Shown piece by piece: positions 20,263-29,163 of a stretch of DNA of 64,000 bases. The number at the start of each line of letters is the position of its first letter. The first letter of the stretch is position 1. The stretch lies in NCBI RefSeq assembly GCF_022347565.1, contig NZ_JAKRGH010000002.1, forward strand, positions 372,001 through 436,000, written 5' to 3'. Both the position numbers and the translations under genes were made by a program. The stretch comes from Vibrio sp. Of7-15. GTDB lineage: Bacteria; Pseudomonadota; Gammaproteobacteria; Enterobacterales; Vibrionaceae. The notes under the pieces were generated by a model. It saw nothing but the letters and a program-made list of their open reading frames with translations, searched no databases and was not told where the DNA came from.

Positions 20263-21453
20263 ATGCACCGTCGTTTTTCTACTTTAGATTCCCTCCTGTT
20301 CGAATCTCGCGTTTTTTGGCAACATTCACTTTATCACTATCTTGATTTCCCGTGGCGTGAGCAACTTCCTGAGTTATGCGAGTGGCTTGATAGCCAGACG
20401 TTACAGCACGTTATTGATTTGAAAAATAACCCTGATCAGCTGACTAATGAGATTAGCCAGTGGATCCCTTATGCGAAACAGTTACGGGATCTTTGTGAGT
20501 TACCTGATCTTCCCACATCTAATAAGGAAGTAAGGCGAGGGTTAGATGTTGGAGTTCCTGGCCGAAAATGGCATCAAATTAACGAGTTTGCTGCGGCTGC
20601 GGAACAGTCGGGCAGTGAAAATTGGCTAGAGTGGTGTGCAGGAAAAGGGTATTTAGGGCGTTTATTGGCTTCTAGGCCAACCTCAACGGTAACTAGTCTT
20701 GAGATACAAGCACAGTTGTGCACGGATGGTCAGGCGTTTGCGAATGAACAATCGCTGGATATGACTTTTATTGAAGCTGATGCTTTTTCTTCTTCGAGTT
20801 TGCAGTACATACAAGAAAAGCAGCATGCGGTGGCCCTACATGCGTGTGGTGATCTGCATGTTACATTACTTAAAAAAGTGGCAGAGGTGAGATCTGAAGC
20901 CGTAAGTATTTCTCCGTGTTGTTATCACTTGATTCAAACAGAACATTATCAGCCGTTGTCATATGAAGCCAAAGCCTCTTTGCTGCGCTTAGATAAGCAA
21001 GATTTGCGGTTGCCCTTACAAGAAACGGTGACGGCTGGGCAAAGAACGGTACAGCATCGTATTCAGGAAGTGACCTATCGCCTTGGTTTTGACTCGTTGC
21101 AGCGTGCAATCAATCAGAGTTCATGCTATTTACCCGTTCCTAGTATCAAAAAGTCGCAGCTTTCTGAAGGGTTTTCAGCATTTTGTTTGTGGGCGGCGAA
21201 TAAAAAAGGTATCACACTTCCTGATGACACTGATTTTTCATATTGGTTGAAATGTGGTGAACAGCGATTTGAGTTAGTTGAAAAAATGGACTTGGTACAG
21301 CAAGTCTTCAAACGCCCTTTAGAGCTTTGGTTAGTCTTAGATCGCGCTTTATTTATGAAAGAAAAAGGCTACGAGGTCCAGCTGGATCACTTTTGCGAAC
21401 GTGAATACACTCCACGAAACATTTTACTCAGAGCCCGGTTAGCGAATAAATAA
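20263..21453 (+). CDS. SAM-dependent methyltransferase-like protein (Methyltransf_32 type)
   Basis: The 396-residue protein has a Rossmann-type methyltransferase centre: ENWLEWCAGKGYLGRLLA is motif I, TSLEIQAQLCTDG follows as motif II, and AVALHACGDLHVTLLKK with SISPCCYHLIQ covers the later motifs. The HACGDL and PCCYH strings are typical of the family that includes eukaryotic METTL25-like proteins and bacterial uncharacterised members; the substrate is unknown. The chosen ATG at 20263 has GAGG six bases upstream; a TTG at 20218 is in frame but poorly supported. It follows cysB by 62 bases and may be co-transcribed with it. Translation is probably influenced by the inverted repeat over its ribosome-binding site. 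Confidence 0.82.
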   Translation: MHRRFSTLDSLLFESRVFWQHSLYHYLDFPWREQLPELCEWLDSQTLQHVIDLKNNPDQLTNEISQWIPYAKQLRDLCELPDLPTSNKEVRRGLDVGVPGRKWHQINEFAAAAEQSGSENWLEWCAGKGYLGRLLASRPTSTVTSLEIQAQLCTDGQAFANEQSLDMTFIEADAFSSSSLQYIQEKQHAVALHACGDLHVTLLKKVAEVRSEAVSISPCCYHLIQTEHYQPLSYEAKASLLRLDKQDLRLPLQETVTAGQRTVQHRIQEVTYRLGFDSLQRAINQSSCYLPVPSIKKSQLSEGFSAFCLWAANKKGITLPDDTDFSYWLKCGEQRFELVEKMDLVQQVFKRPLELWLVLDRALFMKEKGYEVQLDHFCEREYTPRNILLRARLANK

Positions 21454-21477
21454 ATGAGGTTGGTTAAGGCAACGTTA

Positions 21478-23421
21478 TCAGCATAGTAAGCGTTGCTCAT
21501 CAATGCTTTTCGCTGACATGGGCCTGCCTAGAAAGTAACCTTGGCAATAGTGAAAGTTGCATTGACGAAGGTACTCGAGTTGCTCTGATGTTTCGACTCC
21601 TTCGGCAATGAGCTTTAGCGATAAACTTTTACAAATCGCTTGGGTTGCTTCAACAATGGCTTTTCCTGAGCTATCAAACTGTTGTACAAAGCTTTGATCG
21701 AGCTTAACAGTGCTAATAGGTAAATCTTGGAGCTGCGAAAGTGAAGAGTACCCGGTGCCAAAGTCATCTAAATAAAGTTCTAAGCCTAATTCTGCTAACT
21801 CGTTTATGCATTGTTTCGCTTCATTAAAATCTTTAAGCATGGCGGACTCTGTGAGCTCTAACGCTAATTGCTCTGGTAAAATATCGTATTTATTCATTAG
21901 ATCGGCAATGTAAGAGCTTAACCCTGCTTGTAGTTGAGTCCGAGATAGATTAACGCTCATCATAAGGCGTGTATTGTGCTTCTTGTGCCAGTGGTTCAAT
22001 TGTTGGCAAGCAGAGCGTAATATCCAGCTCCCTAAAGGTACAATTTGCCCCGTCTCTTCTGCTAATGGGATGAACTCACCCGGCGAAACAAAGCCGAGCT
22101 CTTCGTCATTCCAGCGTATAAGGGCTTCAAAGCCTTTAAGCGCTCTTGAGTTAATATCGTAAATAGGCTGAAAGTGGAGCTGGAGTTGCTTTGTGCCAAT
22201 GGAGCATGAAAGCCTGTGCCTCAATCGCATTTTTCTTTGCAGATCCGCAGCCATTGCGGGGCTGAAGTGGTGACAGCGATTGCGGCCTCTTTGCTTTGCT
22301 TCGTACATGGCCATATCGGCTTGGGCAAGAAGCGTTGCAATATCGGGAGCATCAGCAGGGTAGTGAGCTAAACCAATACTGCACCCAATGGAAAGAGGGT
22401 CGATGTCTGGTAGATTAAATGGCTGATTAAGAGTTTGGATTAATAATTTAGCTAATCTTTCTGGGCTTTTAAATTGCTCTGTTTTGATTAAAACAACAAA
22501 TTCATCACTGCCTAAACGGGCAATGTGACCTTTATTAAACAGCTTGTGATTTAATCGTTTGGCTACTTGGTTAAGTAGTTTATCACCAACGTCATGGCCG
22601 TAGCCGTCGTTGATGAGTTTAAATCCTTCGAGATCAATAAAAAGAAGTGAGAAGGGCTGATGTTGGCTTTGCAGTGTTAACATGGTTTGGGTTAAACCAG
22701 CTCGGTTTAGTAATCCAGTTAACTTATCGTGCTCGGCTTGATATTTTGCATCAGCAATTTGTTGTTTTTGTTCATTAATATCTATTAGAGTGAGCAAAAG
22801 CTGTTGGCGCTTATCCAGCCATACGCCTTGTACTTGAAACCACGAATATTGTGTGCCTGTCCAGCAATAGCATTCTTCTAAAAAAGCTTTGTCTCGCTGA
22901 ACGGTGTTTAGCCAGTTGGTTGCCTTTTCTGCGTCAGTCGTGAAAGTTTGTAAAGACGTAAGTGTACGACCAAAGCGTTTATCAAAAGTACGGTTAGAGC
23001 TGGTGAGTTTTCCTGTTGCATTGAATAGCAGAGCTAATCCAGAGTTATTTGAAAGGGCAATATCTCCTTTCAAGGTATTTTCATCACCTAATACTTCCAC
23101 CAACATAGCTAAACGTCCATCATCTAACGTGACGCCCGAAAAGTGGCAAAGCAGTGTTTTGGTGGTATCCGTAGGGGAAAGTGACCACCAGGTTTTTATT
23201 ACTTGCTGTTTTTCAAATTGCTTACGGTAAGACTCAAGGGTGGCAGCAACGGCTTCTGACATGTCACTTCCCATGTCACGCTGTAAAAGCTCATCTAATG
23301 ATGGAGAGTTCCATATACTTAGGGATTTTTCGTTGGCCCAGTGTATGCGTTTGTTATCAAGGTCAAAGATCCAAATAGGAGTCGATAAGGAGTTTAGAGA
23401 AGCGTAGCAACTTACAGACAT
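21478..23421 (-). CDS. PAS-GGDEF-EAL protein, probable cyclic-di-GMP phosphodiesterase
   Basis: The 647-residue soluble protein has an N-terminal PAS-like region (SLSTPIWIFDLDNKRIHWAN, residues 10-115), a second PAS-like region (residues 125-215), a GGDEF domain (230-385) and an EAL domain (405-640). The GGDEF signature reads GSDEF (304-308), with Ser in place of the second Gly, so cyclase activity is doubtful. The EAL domain looks catalytically complete: FEALIRW (431-437), VNLSRTQL, LELTES, LYLDDFGTGYSS, VKLDQSF and IAEGVET are all present. I therefore expect a phosphodiesterase, with the GGDEF domain perhaps sensing GTP. There is no transmembrane segment. It is convergent with the methyltransferase gene and stands alone. 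Confidence 0.9.
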   Translation of the reverse strand: MSVSCYASLNSLSTPIWIFDLDNKRIHWANEKSLSIWNSPSLDELLQRDMGSDMSEAVAATLESYRKQFEKQQVIKTWWSLSPTDTTKTLLCHFSGVTLDDGRLAMLVEVLGDENTLKGDIALSNNSGLALLFNATGKLTSSNRTFDKRFGRTLTSLQTFTTDAEKATNWLNTVQRDKAFLEECYCWTGTQYSWFQVQGVWLDKRQQLLLTLIDINEQKQQIADAKYQAEHDKLTGLLNRAGLTQTMLTLQSQHQPFSLLFIDLEGFKLINDGYGHDVGDKLLNQVAKRLNHKLFNKGHIARLGSDEFVVLIKTEQFKSPERLAKLLIQTLNQPFNLPDIDPLSIGCSIGLAHYPADAPDIATLLAQADMAMYEAKQRGRNRCHHFSPAMAADLQRKMRLRHRLSCSIGTKQLQLHFQPIYDINSRALKGFEALIRWNDEELGFVSPGEFIPLAEETGQIVPLGSWILRSACQQLNHWHKKHNTRLMMSVNLSRTQLQAGLSSYIADLMNKYDILPEQLALELTESAMLKDFNEAKQCINELAELGLELYLDDFGTGYSSLSQLQDLPISTVKLDQSFVQQFDSSGKAIVEATQAICKSLSLKLIAEGVETSEQLEYLRQCNFHYCQGYFLGRPMSAKSIDEQRLLC

Positions 23422-23590
23422 GAACTTGTTAACCTAACACACACAAAAGTGGCCAGAATTATAGCAAAAGATACGCTGTTTTGTATTTTAGGGAGAAAAA
23501 TTGTTGAAAGGAATGTCTGCTTTGTGGCACAAGATCAACAAAATGAAATAAATGTTATAAAAATTAATAAAGGATATGAGAGGTTGTTGA

Positions 23591-23627
23591 CCCATGCCTT
23601 CAAAAGTATGAATGATAAAGGCATGGG
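23591..23627. repeat. 10-bp perfect inverted repeat between the EAL gene and the DUF3943 gene
   Basis: CCCATGCCTT (23591-23600) and AAGGCATGGG (23618-23627) are exact reverse complements with a 17-base loop. It starts 11 bases after the stop of the minus-strand DUF3943 gene. Neither strand has a T run directly after the stem, so it is a poor intrinsic terminator; an RNA 3' end stabiliser or protein site are alternatives. Confidence 0.5.
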
Positions 23628-23637
23628 AGACTATAGC

Positions 23638-24540
23638 TTAGAAATTTAGTTTGAACTCTAAACCAATAAATTGTGAGTCGTATGGGGCTCCTGCATCAAG
23701 AGCGTAACTGGCTGCAGATTGATTGCCAAACCAAGGGCTGTAGTTCATATTTACTTCGGTATCATCTCCCCACCAATCAGTGATCCAGTAGTGGATATGA
23801 CCTACTGGGTTTAGGAAGAATAGGCTGATATCTCCCAAGGTTTTAGACCCCATAACTTCCCCACCTTCTGCTACGATCTCTTGCTCTGTTTGGAACATCA
23901 ATTCACCTACTGCGGCACCAAATAGCGGGGTGACAATAATATCTTGAGTTGATGGAACTTCGGCAAAAGCTTCAACACCATACTCCCAAAAGAAAGTCGA
24001 CATCGTGAAAGAGTACAAGAACGATTCAAATTCATTGAAACCTGAATGACGTGCTGCAGTGTAATACACACCACCGAAATACGGGTGAGCAACATAGTTT
24101 AGGAAATGTTCGTCACCGTCCCATACTGGGCCAGCGGAAACATTATCTGTCCACTTTTTACCTAGGTTACTTAGATCTCGTGCTTCTGCATCCCACTTAG
24201 TGATGCTCTCTGGCAATAAGGTCATTAAGCCGACAGTAGCGACACTCAGACCAAGAATGGTATATGACTGCTCTAATAAGTAGTCCCAGTTTTTTTCGTC
24301 AGACAGGGACAAATGCAGAGGAAGATCGGTACCAGCTGTATCTTCGGCTTTTACTTTTTGTTCAGGAGAGCCTTTAGTCAGTGATAACTCATAAGGTGAA
24401 TTTACGCAGTAGCTATTATAGATATCAGAACTACAGCTTACTTGGTAGGACAGTTCAATATGGGAAGCGTGATCCCAAGCCAGTGCTTGTGATGAAGCTG
24501 TACACCCTAGTAGCAGCGCTGCGAATTGTTGTTTCCTCAC
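23638..24540 (-). CDS. DUF3943 domain-containing exported protein
   Basis: This 300-residue protein starts with a signal peptide (MRKQQFAALLLGCTASSQALA) cleaved near residue 21. The DUF3943 core is visible in WDGDEHFLNYVAHPYFGG, YYTAARHSGFNEFESFLYS, FFWEYGVEAFAEVPSTQD and PLFGAAVGELMF. The C-terminus ends in alternating residues and a terminal Phe (LEFKLNF), typical of outer-membrane beta-barrel proteins, so outer-membrane insertion is possible. The domain's function is unknown. The frame and family match are good; the neighbours do not suggest a pathway. Confidence 0.82.
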   Translation of the reverse strand: MRKQQFAALLLGCTASSQALAWDHASHIELSYQVSCSSDIYNSYCVNSPYELSLTKGSPEQKVKAEDTAGTDLPLHLSLSDEKNWDYLLEQSYTILGLSVATVGLMTLLPESITKWDAEARDLSNLGKKWTDNVSAGPVWDGDEHFLNYVAHPYFGGVYYTAARHSGFNEFESFLYSFTMSTFFWEYGVEAFAEVPSTQDIIVTPLFGAAVGELMFQTEQEIVAEGGEVMGSKTLGDISLFFLNPVGHIHYWITDWWGDDTEVNMNYSPWFGNQSAASYALDAGAPYDSQFIGLEFKLNF

Positions 24541-24670
24541 TGAGGAGCTCCTGAAGTTGATAAAGAGAAAATGATCTGACTCACAATTATCTACGATTTT
24601 ACTTAAAAAGCCACAGATTAATCTGATTTTCAGTTTGAAATTATGGTGATTTTCAGGAAAGAAAAAGAAA

Positions 24671-24705
24671 TAAAAGCCTCTTATCAGCGAATTTGATAAG
24701 AGGCT
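24671..24705 (-). terminator. Terminator of tyrP
   Basis: AGCCTCTTATC and GATAAGAGGCT form an 11-pair stem with a nine-base loop; on the minus strand it is followed by TTTTATTTC. It starts 26 bases after the tyrP stop. Confidence 0.88.
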
Positions 24706-24730
24706 CAGAAATACTTAATAAAGTAATAAA

Positions 24731-25939
24731 TTACCCTAAGGCAGGGAGTACACCAAATGTAATAAGTAATTGGGCAATGATAATGGAGACACCCGAACCA
24801 CCAGCAATAGTTAGTGCTGTTTTGCCACCGATGGCTTGGTAAGAGTTCTCATGCGATGCATTTTTTATGCGAGCAACACGGATCATCGCCACTGGCAATA
24901 AAATAGCGAGGATTGCCAGAGCAATAGCGGCATAACCTAAAGCGGTAATGAAGCCTTGTGGGTAAAAAAGAGCAAAGCCCAATGGTGGAGTAAAGGTGAT
25001 AAAGGCCACCATTAAACGCCCTTTAGCGGTATTGCTTTTTTTGATGCTGTCACCAAGAAAATCAAATAAACCTAAGCTTACGCCTAAAAAGGAAGTTACA
25101 AGGGCTAAATCCGCAAAAATAGACACAGTGTTGGCAATGGTTGGGTTATGCAGAGCCGTTGATAAAGTGTGGACTAAAGCGCTTACCCCTTGTTGAGAAA
25201 CTAACTGCTCTTGGCTAACCACCCCTAAAGTAGCAAGCTGCCATAATACATAGATCATCAGTGGCATAGCAGAGCCAATAATGATCGCTTTACGTAATGA
25301 TTTAATATCGAGATCTAAATATTTTACGACAGCAGGAATGCTGCCATGAAAGCCAAATGAAGTAAAAATAACCGGTAAGGCAGAGATAATCAGGCCTTGC
25401 TGAATAGGCATACTCAGTAAGTTAGTTTGCTGAATGTTTGGTGTGAGTACTGTCAGCATTACGATCATTGTGACTATTTTTAAGCTGAATAAGACTCGGT
25501 TTACGATGTCCACAGAGTGAGTGCCTACCGCAACAATCGTAGCAATAATGATAGTGAAAAGAACCGTACCGAGTTCAGTTGGAATATCGAGTAAAAACCA
25601 CTGCTGTAGTTTTTGGTTAAATTGAGCACTACCACCCGCAATGTAAGCGGCACATAACGCATAAAAGAGAAACAGCATTGCAAACGTTGCTACCCATTTC
25701 CCTTTTTCGCCAAGAAATTGTTTTGCCAACGTATGCAGCGTTGCGTTTTTATCTGAATACTGATGAAGCTCAAGCATAAGAAGAGCGGTATAAGCCATTA
25801 GCGCCCACATGCCAAGCATAATCAGTAGTGATGTCGTGAAGCCTAATCCTGCAGAGGCAAGGGGAAGAGCCAGCATTCCGGCACCAATTGTGGTTCCTGC
25901 AATAATTAAAGTACTGCCAAGTAGTTTAGTATTTTTCAT
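24731..25939 (-). CDS. tyrP: Aromatic amino acid permease, tyrosine-specific type (HAAAP family)
   Basis: The 402-residue inner-membrane transporter has about 11 hydrophobic helices. The first helix carries the family motif GSTLIIAGTTIGAGMLALPL, which binds substrate; FTSFGFHGSIPAVVKYL is another HAAAP signature. TyrP, Mtr and TnaB are close relatives; the overall sequence looks closest to TyrP, and tandem TyrR boxes upstream support a tyrosine or phenylalanine-responsive transporter. The start at ATG 25939 is favoured over GTG 25948. A good terminator follows. Proton-coupled import of tyrosine is the family function; substrate choice here is inferred. Confidence 0.88.
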   Translation of the reverse strand: MKNTKLLGSTLIIAGTTIGAGMLALPLASAGLGFTTSLLIMLGMWALMAYTALLMLELHQYSDKNATLHTLAKQFLGEKGKWVATFAMLFLFYALCAAYIAGGSAQFNQKLQQWFLLDIPTELGTVLFTIIIATIVAVGTHSVDIVNRVLFSLKIVTMIVMLTVLTPNIQQTNLLSMPIQQGLIISALPVIFTSFGFHGSIPAVVKYLDLDIKSLRKAIIIGSAMPLMIYVLWQLATLGVVSQEQLVSQQGVSALVHTLSTALHNPTIANTVSIFADLALVTSFLGVSLGLFDFLGDSIKKSNTAKGRLMVAFITFTPPLGFALFYPQGFITALGYAAIALAILAILLPVAMIRVARIKNASHENSYQAIGGKTALTIAGGSGVSIIIAQLLITFGVLPALG

Positions 25940-26111
25940 AGGTGTCACTCAGTAGTGTTCATTTATCTTTACGTTCGGTGCCAGTTAATCAATGATGCAA
26001 AATAGATATGAGTGCTTTATAAGAGAATATTATTCAATTTATCTCATAAAAGGCGTGAAAATTAACTGACTGTGGCTATTTTGCAGATATATTTTCTTAA
26101 TACAAGCTATA

Positions 26112-26152
26112 TGTACTAAAAAATTTACTGTTTTTGTAATTATTTCTTTACG
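26112..26152 (-). promoter_or_regulatory. Tandem TyrR boxes upstream of tyrP
   Basis: TGTAATTATTTCTTTACG (26135-26152) and TGTACTAAAAAATTTACT (26112-26129) match the TyrR consensus TGTAAA-N6-TTTACA at 10 and 9 of 12 positions. Both keep the critical G and C with 14 bases between. They are five bases apart, 23 bases centre to centre, the spacing of strong/weak box pairs that let TyrR form hexamers. They lie about 175-215 bases upstream of the tyrP start, and could also affect the divergent CinA-like gene. Confidence 0.6.
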
Positions 26153-26266
26153 GTTTTATTGGAGTAAATAATAGTGTATAAGAAAGCGCTGAGCAGATGT
26201 TTTCACTGCTAGCTTTAAATTGTTCTATCATTTGATGTTTTGGTCTTAAGAAGAGAGGTAATGTGC

Positions 26267-27499
26267 ATGTTGCAAGTTGCAATGATCAGCACCGGAGAAG
26301 AAGTTTTACATGGTGATATTGTTGATACCAATGCAGCATGGCTATCTCGCCTTTTTTATCAGCATGGGTTTGCCCTTACTCGACGCTCTACGGTTGGCGA
26401 TCAACTGGCGAGTTTAGCGGCAGAAATTGAGCTTCAAAGTCAGCAATCTGATGTGGTTATCGTAAATGGTGGTTTGGGGCCAACAACGGATGATTTAAGT
26501 GCTGCTGCTGCTGCACAAGCTGCAAATGTTGGTCTTAATTTATCAACCTTTTGGCTTGATCAGATGCAGGCGAAATACCAAAAGCTTAATCGCGTGATGC
26601 CTGAGAGTAATTTAAAACAGGCGATGCTTCCGGAAGGTGCTGAATTAATTGATAATCCTGTAGGTACTGCCTGCGGCTTCTATCTTACTTTAAATGACGC
26701 TAAAGTGTTTTTTACACCGGGTGTTCCGAGTGAATTTAAAGTCATGATTGAAAATCAAATCTTACCGCGCTTACGACAATGGAACCCAACGCTAACAGCG
26801 AGTGAATGTAGCCGTTTATACACATTTGGTCTTTCTGAATCTGGTATTAATGACATGCTCAGTGAGATTCGTCTACCACTTGGTTATGAAATTGGTTACC
26901 GCTCTTCATTACCGTTTATCGAAGTGAAGCTATTTGGCCCTAGTCATGATGATGGCCGAATGCGCTTGCTGGAAGCGATATACACTAAATTAGGTGATAA
27001 TGTCGTCAGTGTTGATGAGCCTATGTTGGCGAATGTTGGGGCATTACTGGCGGAGTTTAAGGTCAACATCACGGTTGCTGAACAATCGACAGGTGGTTAC
27101 TTAACGAACTGGATGCAAGAAGATGAACAAAGCCGAGAGCATATCAAACAGGGCTGGATTTTATCTTCTAAGGTTGAGCAACAATTGGCTAATCAAGATC
27201 CTCTGGCTGCTGCGTTAGCATTAGCTGCTGCGACACGCGAGCGAACACAAACGGCGTTTGGTTTGTCGTCTGGTCCTGTTATTGATGGAATGGTTGCTGT
27301 TGCGTTGTCTACGACTTATGGGGAGTGGGGGCAATTAGTTAAACTAAAGCGTAATTATGATCATAAAGATACGCGAACTGTGCTTTCGGCGTTAATGCTC
27401 GATATGTTGCGTCGTTGTTTAGAAAAGAAACCGATGTTTGGCCACTATGAGTCCATCCATCGCGAGTCTGAAATTTACGTGCCTCAATCCGCGTTATAG
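26267..27499 (+). CDS. CinA-like protein (YfaY type)
   Basis: The 411-residue protein has an N-terminal molybdopterin-binding-like (COG1058) domain with MISTGEEVLHGDIVDTNAAW, NGGLGPTTDDLSA and FFTPGVPSEFKVM, which in relatives hydrolyses ADP-ribose or related pyrophosphates. The C-terminal CinA domain is degenerate: where active NMN deamidases (PncC) have an AES motif with a catalytic Ser, this one has AEQSTGG. Deamidase activity is therefore unlikely, as for E. coli YfaY. ATG 26267 has AGAGAGG eight bases upstream and is preferred over ATG 26261 and the longer frame from 26240. It is convergent with the nrd operon and divergent from tyrP. Confidence 0.87.
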   Translation: MLQVAMISTGEEVLHGDIVDTNAAWLSRLFYQHGFALTRRSTVGDQLASLAAEIELQSQQSDVVIVNGGLGPTTDDLSAAAAAQAANVGLNLSTFWLDQMQAKYQKLNRVMPESNLKQAMLPEGAELIDNPVGTACGFYLTLNDAKVFFTPGVPSEFKVMIENQILPRLRQWNPTLTASECSRLYTFGLSESGINDMLSEIRLPLGYEIGYRSSLPFIEVKLFGPSHDDGRMRLLEAIYTKLGDNVVSVDEPMLANVGALLAEFKVNITVAEQSTGGYLTNWMQEDEQSREHIKQGWILSSKVEQQLANQDPLAAALALAAATRERTQTAFGLSSGPVIDGMVAVALSTTYGEWGQLVKLKRNYDHKDTRTVLSALMLDMLRRCLEKKPMFGHYESIHRESEIYVPQSAL

Positions 27500-27530
27500 C
27501 GTTTAATTTTTTGTAATTATGGCAAACATT

Positions 27531-27555
27531 AAAGGTCGGTTTTCCGGCCTTTTTT
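27531..27555 (+). terminator. Terminator after the CinA-like gene
   Basis: AAAGGTCGG, a TTTT loop and CCGGCCTTT form a nine-pair stem (one T-G), followed by a T run. It lies 32 bases after the stop codon. Confidence 0.88.
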
Positions 27556-27701
27556 AGTTACCTATATTTAATGATTTTGTCTTTCCGGTATTGTCAGCCT
27601 AATAGGTGATCTTATCAGTAAAATTTAAAGTCTGACTGTCAAAGTAAATGAAATGGTTGTCATGATGTGGATGTTTGTATGCCAATGGTTTACATAGAAT
27701 A

Positions 27702-27730
27702 AGGGCCTACAACATCGCGTTATAGGCCCT
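27702..27730 (-). terminator. Possible terminator after yfaE
   Basis: AGGGCCTA (27702-27709) and TAGGCCCT (27723-27730) form a perfect eight-pair stem with a 13-base loop, six bases after the yfaE stop. The sequence after it on the minus strand (TATTCTATG) has only scattered T, so termination may be weak. Confidence 0.5.
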
Positions 27731-27735
27731 CCACA

Positions 27736-28011
27736 TTATGCTTGTTTTTTGATCATTTCAAAATGCACATTTTCCAGCACCACGTCGGTTTTTGCTTTAC
27801 AGGCACAGGGTAAAATCTCTCCTGGATTTAAAAAAGCAAGAGGGAAACTGTCATACTCCACCTCTCCTGACACTAAGGTACAACGGCACGCGCCACAATG
27901 GCCACTCCGGCAGTGGTATTCTGCTTGCAGACCTTGCGATTCCATCACTTCAAGTAGAGACTTGTCGGATGTTGTAGTTAGTGTTGTGATGCGGTTAATG
28001 TGAATTTTCAT
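27736..28011 (-). CDS. yfaE: 2Fe-2S ferredoxin YfaE, partner of ribonucleotide reductase
   Basis: The 91-residue plant-type ferredoxin has the cluster motif CRSGHCGACRC (C-x4-C-x2-C) and the distal Cys in ILPCACKAKTD. In E. coli YfaE supplies electrons to rebuild the diferric-tyrosyl radical cofactor of NrdB. The start codon overlaps the nrdB stop by one base (TAATG), so the two are translationally coupled, which fits that role. It is the last gene of the nrdA-nrdB-yfaE unit. Confidence 0.93.
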   Translation of the reverse strand: MKIHINRITTLTTTSDKSLLEVMESQGLQAEYHCRSGHCGACRCTLVSGEVEYDSFPLAFLNPGEILPCACKAKTDVVLENVHFEMIKKQA

Positions 28012-29144
28012 TACAGCTCAAAATCTCCTAGATCATCAGCGCTGACTTCATTATCAATTTGGCCGACAAGGTAAGAGCTAATTTCAGCCTCTTGAGGGGC
28101 AACTTGCACATTGTCAGAGGATAACCAAGTGTTGATCCATGGGATTGGGTTTTGGCTGGCTTCCGCGTAGGCAGGGGCTAGACCCACCGCTTGCATACGA
28201 AGGTTTGTAATGTACTCAACGTATTGGCATAAGATGTCTTTGTTTAAGCCAATCATTGAGCCATCTTTGAATAGGTACTCAGCCCATTCTTTCTCTTGCT
28301 CTGCGGCTGCTTTGAATAGATCGAAACAGTCTTGCTCACACTCTTTAGCGATTTCGACGAAGTCTGGGTCGTCTTGGCCTGTGCGAAGCAGGTTAAGCAT
28401 GTGTTGGGTGCTGGTTAAGTGCAGAGCTTCATCGCGTGCAATAAGCTTGATGATTTTTGCATTGCCTTCCATCAGCTCACGCTCAGCGAAAGCGAATGAA
28501 CATGCAAAACTTACGTAGAAACGAATAGCTTCTAATGCGTTAACTGACATTAGGCAGCGGTACAGTTTCTTTTTCAGTTCACGCTTATCGACGGTGATGG
28601 ATTCACCATTGATGGTGTGTTTGCCTTCACCGAGGCGGTGGTAGTCATTGGTTGCTTGGATGAGATCGTCATAGTAGTGAGCAATATCACCCGCACGTTT
28701 TAAAATTTCTTCATTTTCAACAATATCATCAAAGACCAGCGCAGGATCGTTGGTGATATTACGGATAATGTGTGTGTAAGAACGTGAGTGAATGGTTTCA
28801 GAGAACGACCACGTTTCAATCCACGTCTCTAATTCAGGTAGAGAGACCAATGGCAGTAGGGCAACATTTGGGCTGCGGCCTTGGATTGAGTCCAGTAATG
28901 TTTGATATTTTAGGTTACTGATGAAGATGTGTTTTTCATGATCAGGCAAGTTTGCATAATCAATGCGATCACTGGATACATCAACTTCTTCTGGACGCCA
29001 GAAAAAGGACAATTGTTTTTCGATCAGCTTTTCGAAAATCTCAAATTTTTGTTGGTCGTAGCGAGCAACATTGACCGATTGACCAAGAAACATCGGTTCT
29101 TTAAGTTGATCGTTTTTCGTTTGGCAAAAAGTGCTGTAAGCCAT
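28011..29144 (-). CDS. nrdB: Class Ia ribonucleoside-diphosphate reductase, beta subunit
   Basis: NrdB holds the diiron centre and the stable tyrosyl radical that start nucleotide reduction. In the 377-residue protein, [14 protein letters not shown] contains Glu and His iron ligands and the radical Tyr; [16 protein letters not shown] holds later Glu and His ligands. The C-terminal peptide ending DDLGDFEL is the docking tail for NrdA. An AGGA-type site precedes the ATG. It follows nrdA by 54 bases containing a small hairpin and is coupled to yfaE. Confidence 0.97.
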   Translation of the reverse strand: MAYSTFCQTKNDQLKEPMFLGQSVNVARYDQQKFEIFEKLIEKQLSFFWRPEEVDVSSDRIDYANLPDHEKHIFISNLKYQTLLDSIQGRSPNVALLPLVSLPELETWIETWSFSETIHSRSYTHIIRNITNDPALVFDDIVENEEILKRAGDIAHYYDDLIQATNDYHRLGEGKHTINGESITVDKRELKKKLYRCLMSVNALEAIRFYVSFACSFAFAERELMEGNAKIIKLIARDEALHLTSTQHMLNLLRTGQDDPDFVEIAKECEQDCFDLFKAAAEQEKEWAEYLFKDGSMIGLNKDILCQYVEYITNLRMQAVGLAPAYAEASQNPIPWINTWLSSDNVQVAPQEAEISSYLVGQIDNEVSADDLGDFEL

Positions 29145-29163
29145 GGTGTCCTCAAAATACGAA

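Noticed and set aside
23449-23649. 66-codon plus-strand frame between the EAL gene and the DUF3943 gene
   Set aside because: It starts with GTG, lacks a ribosome-binding site, runs through the inverted repeat and into the end of the DUF3943 gene, and resembles nothing known.
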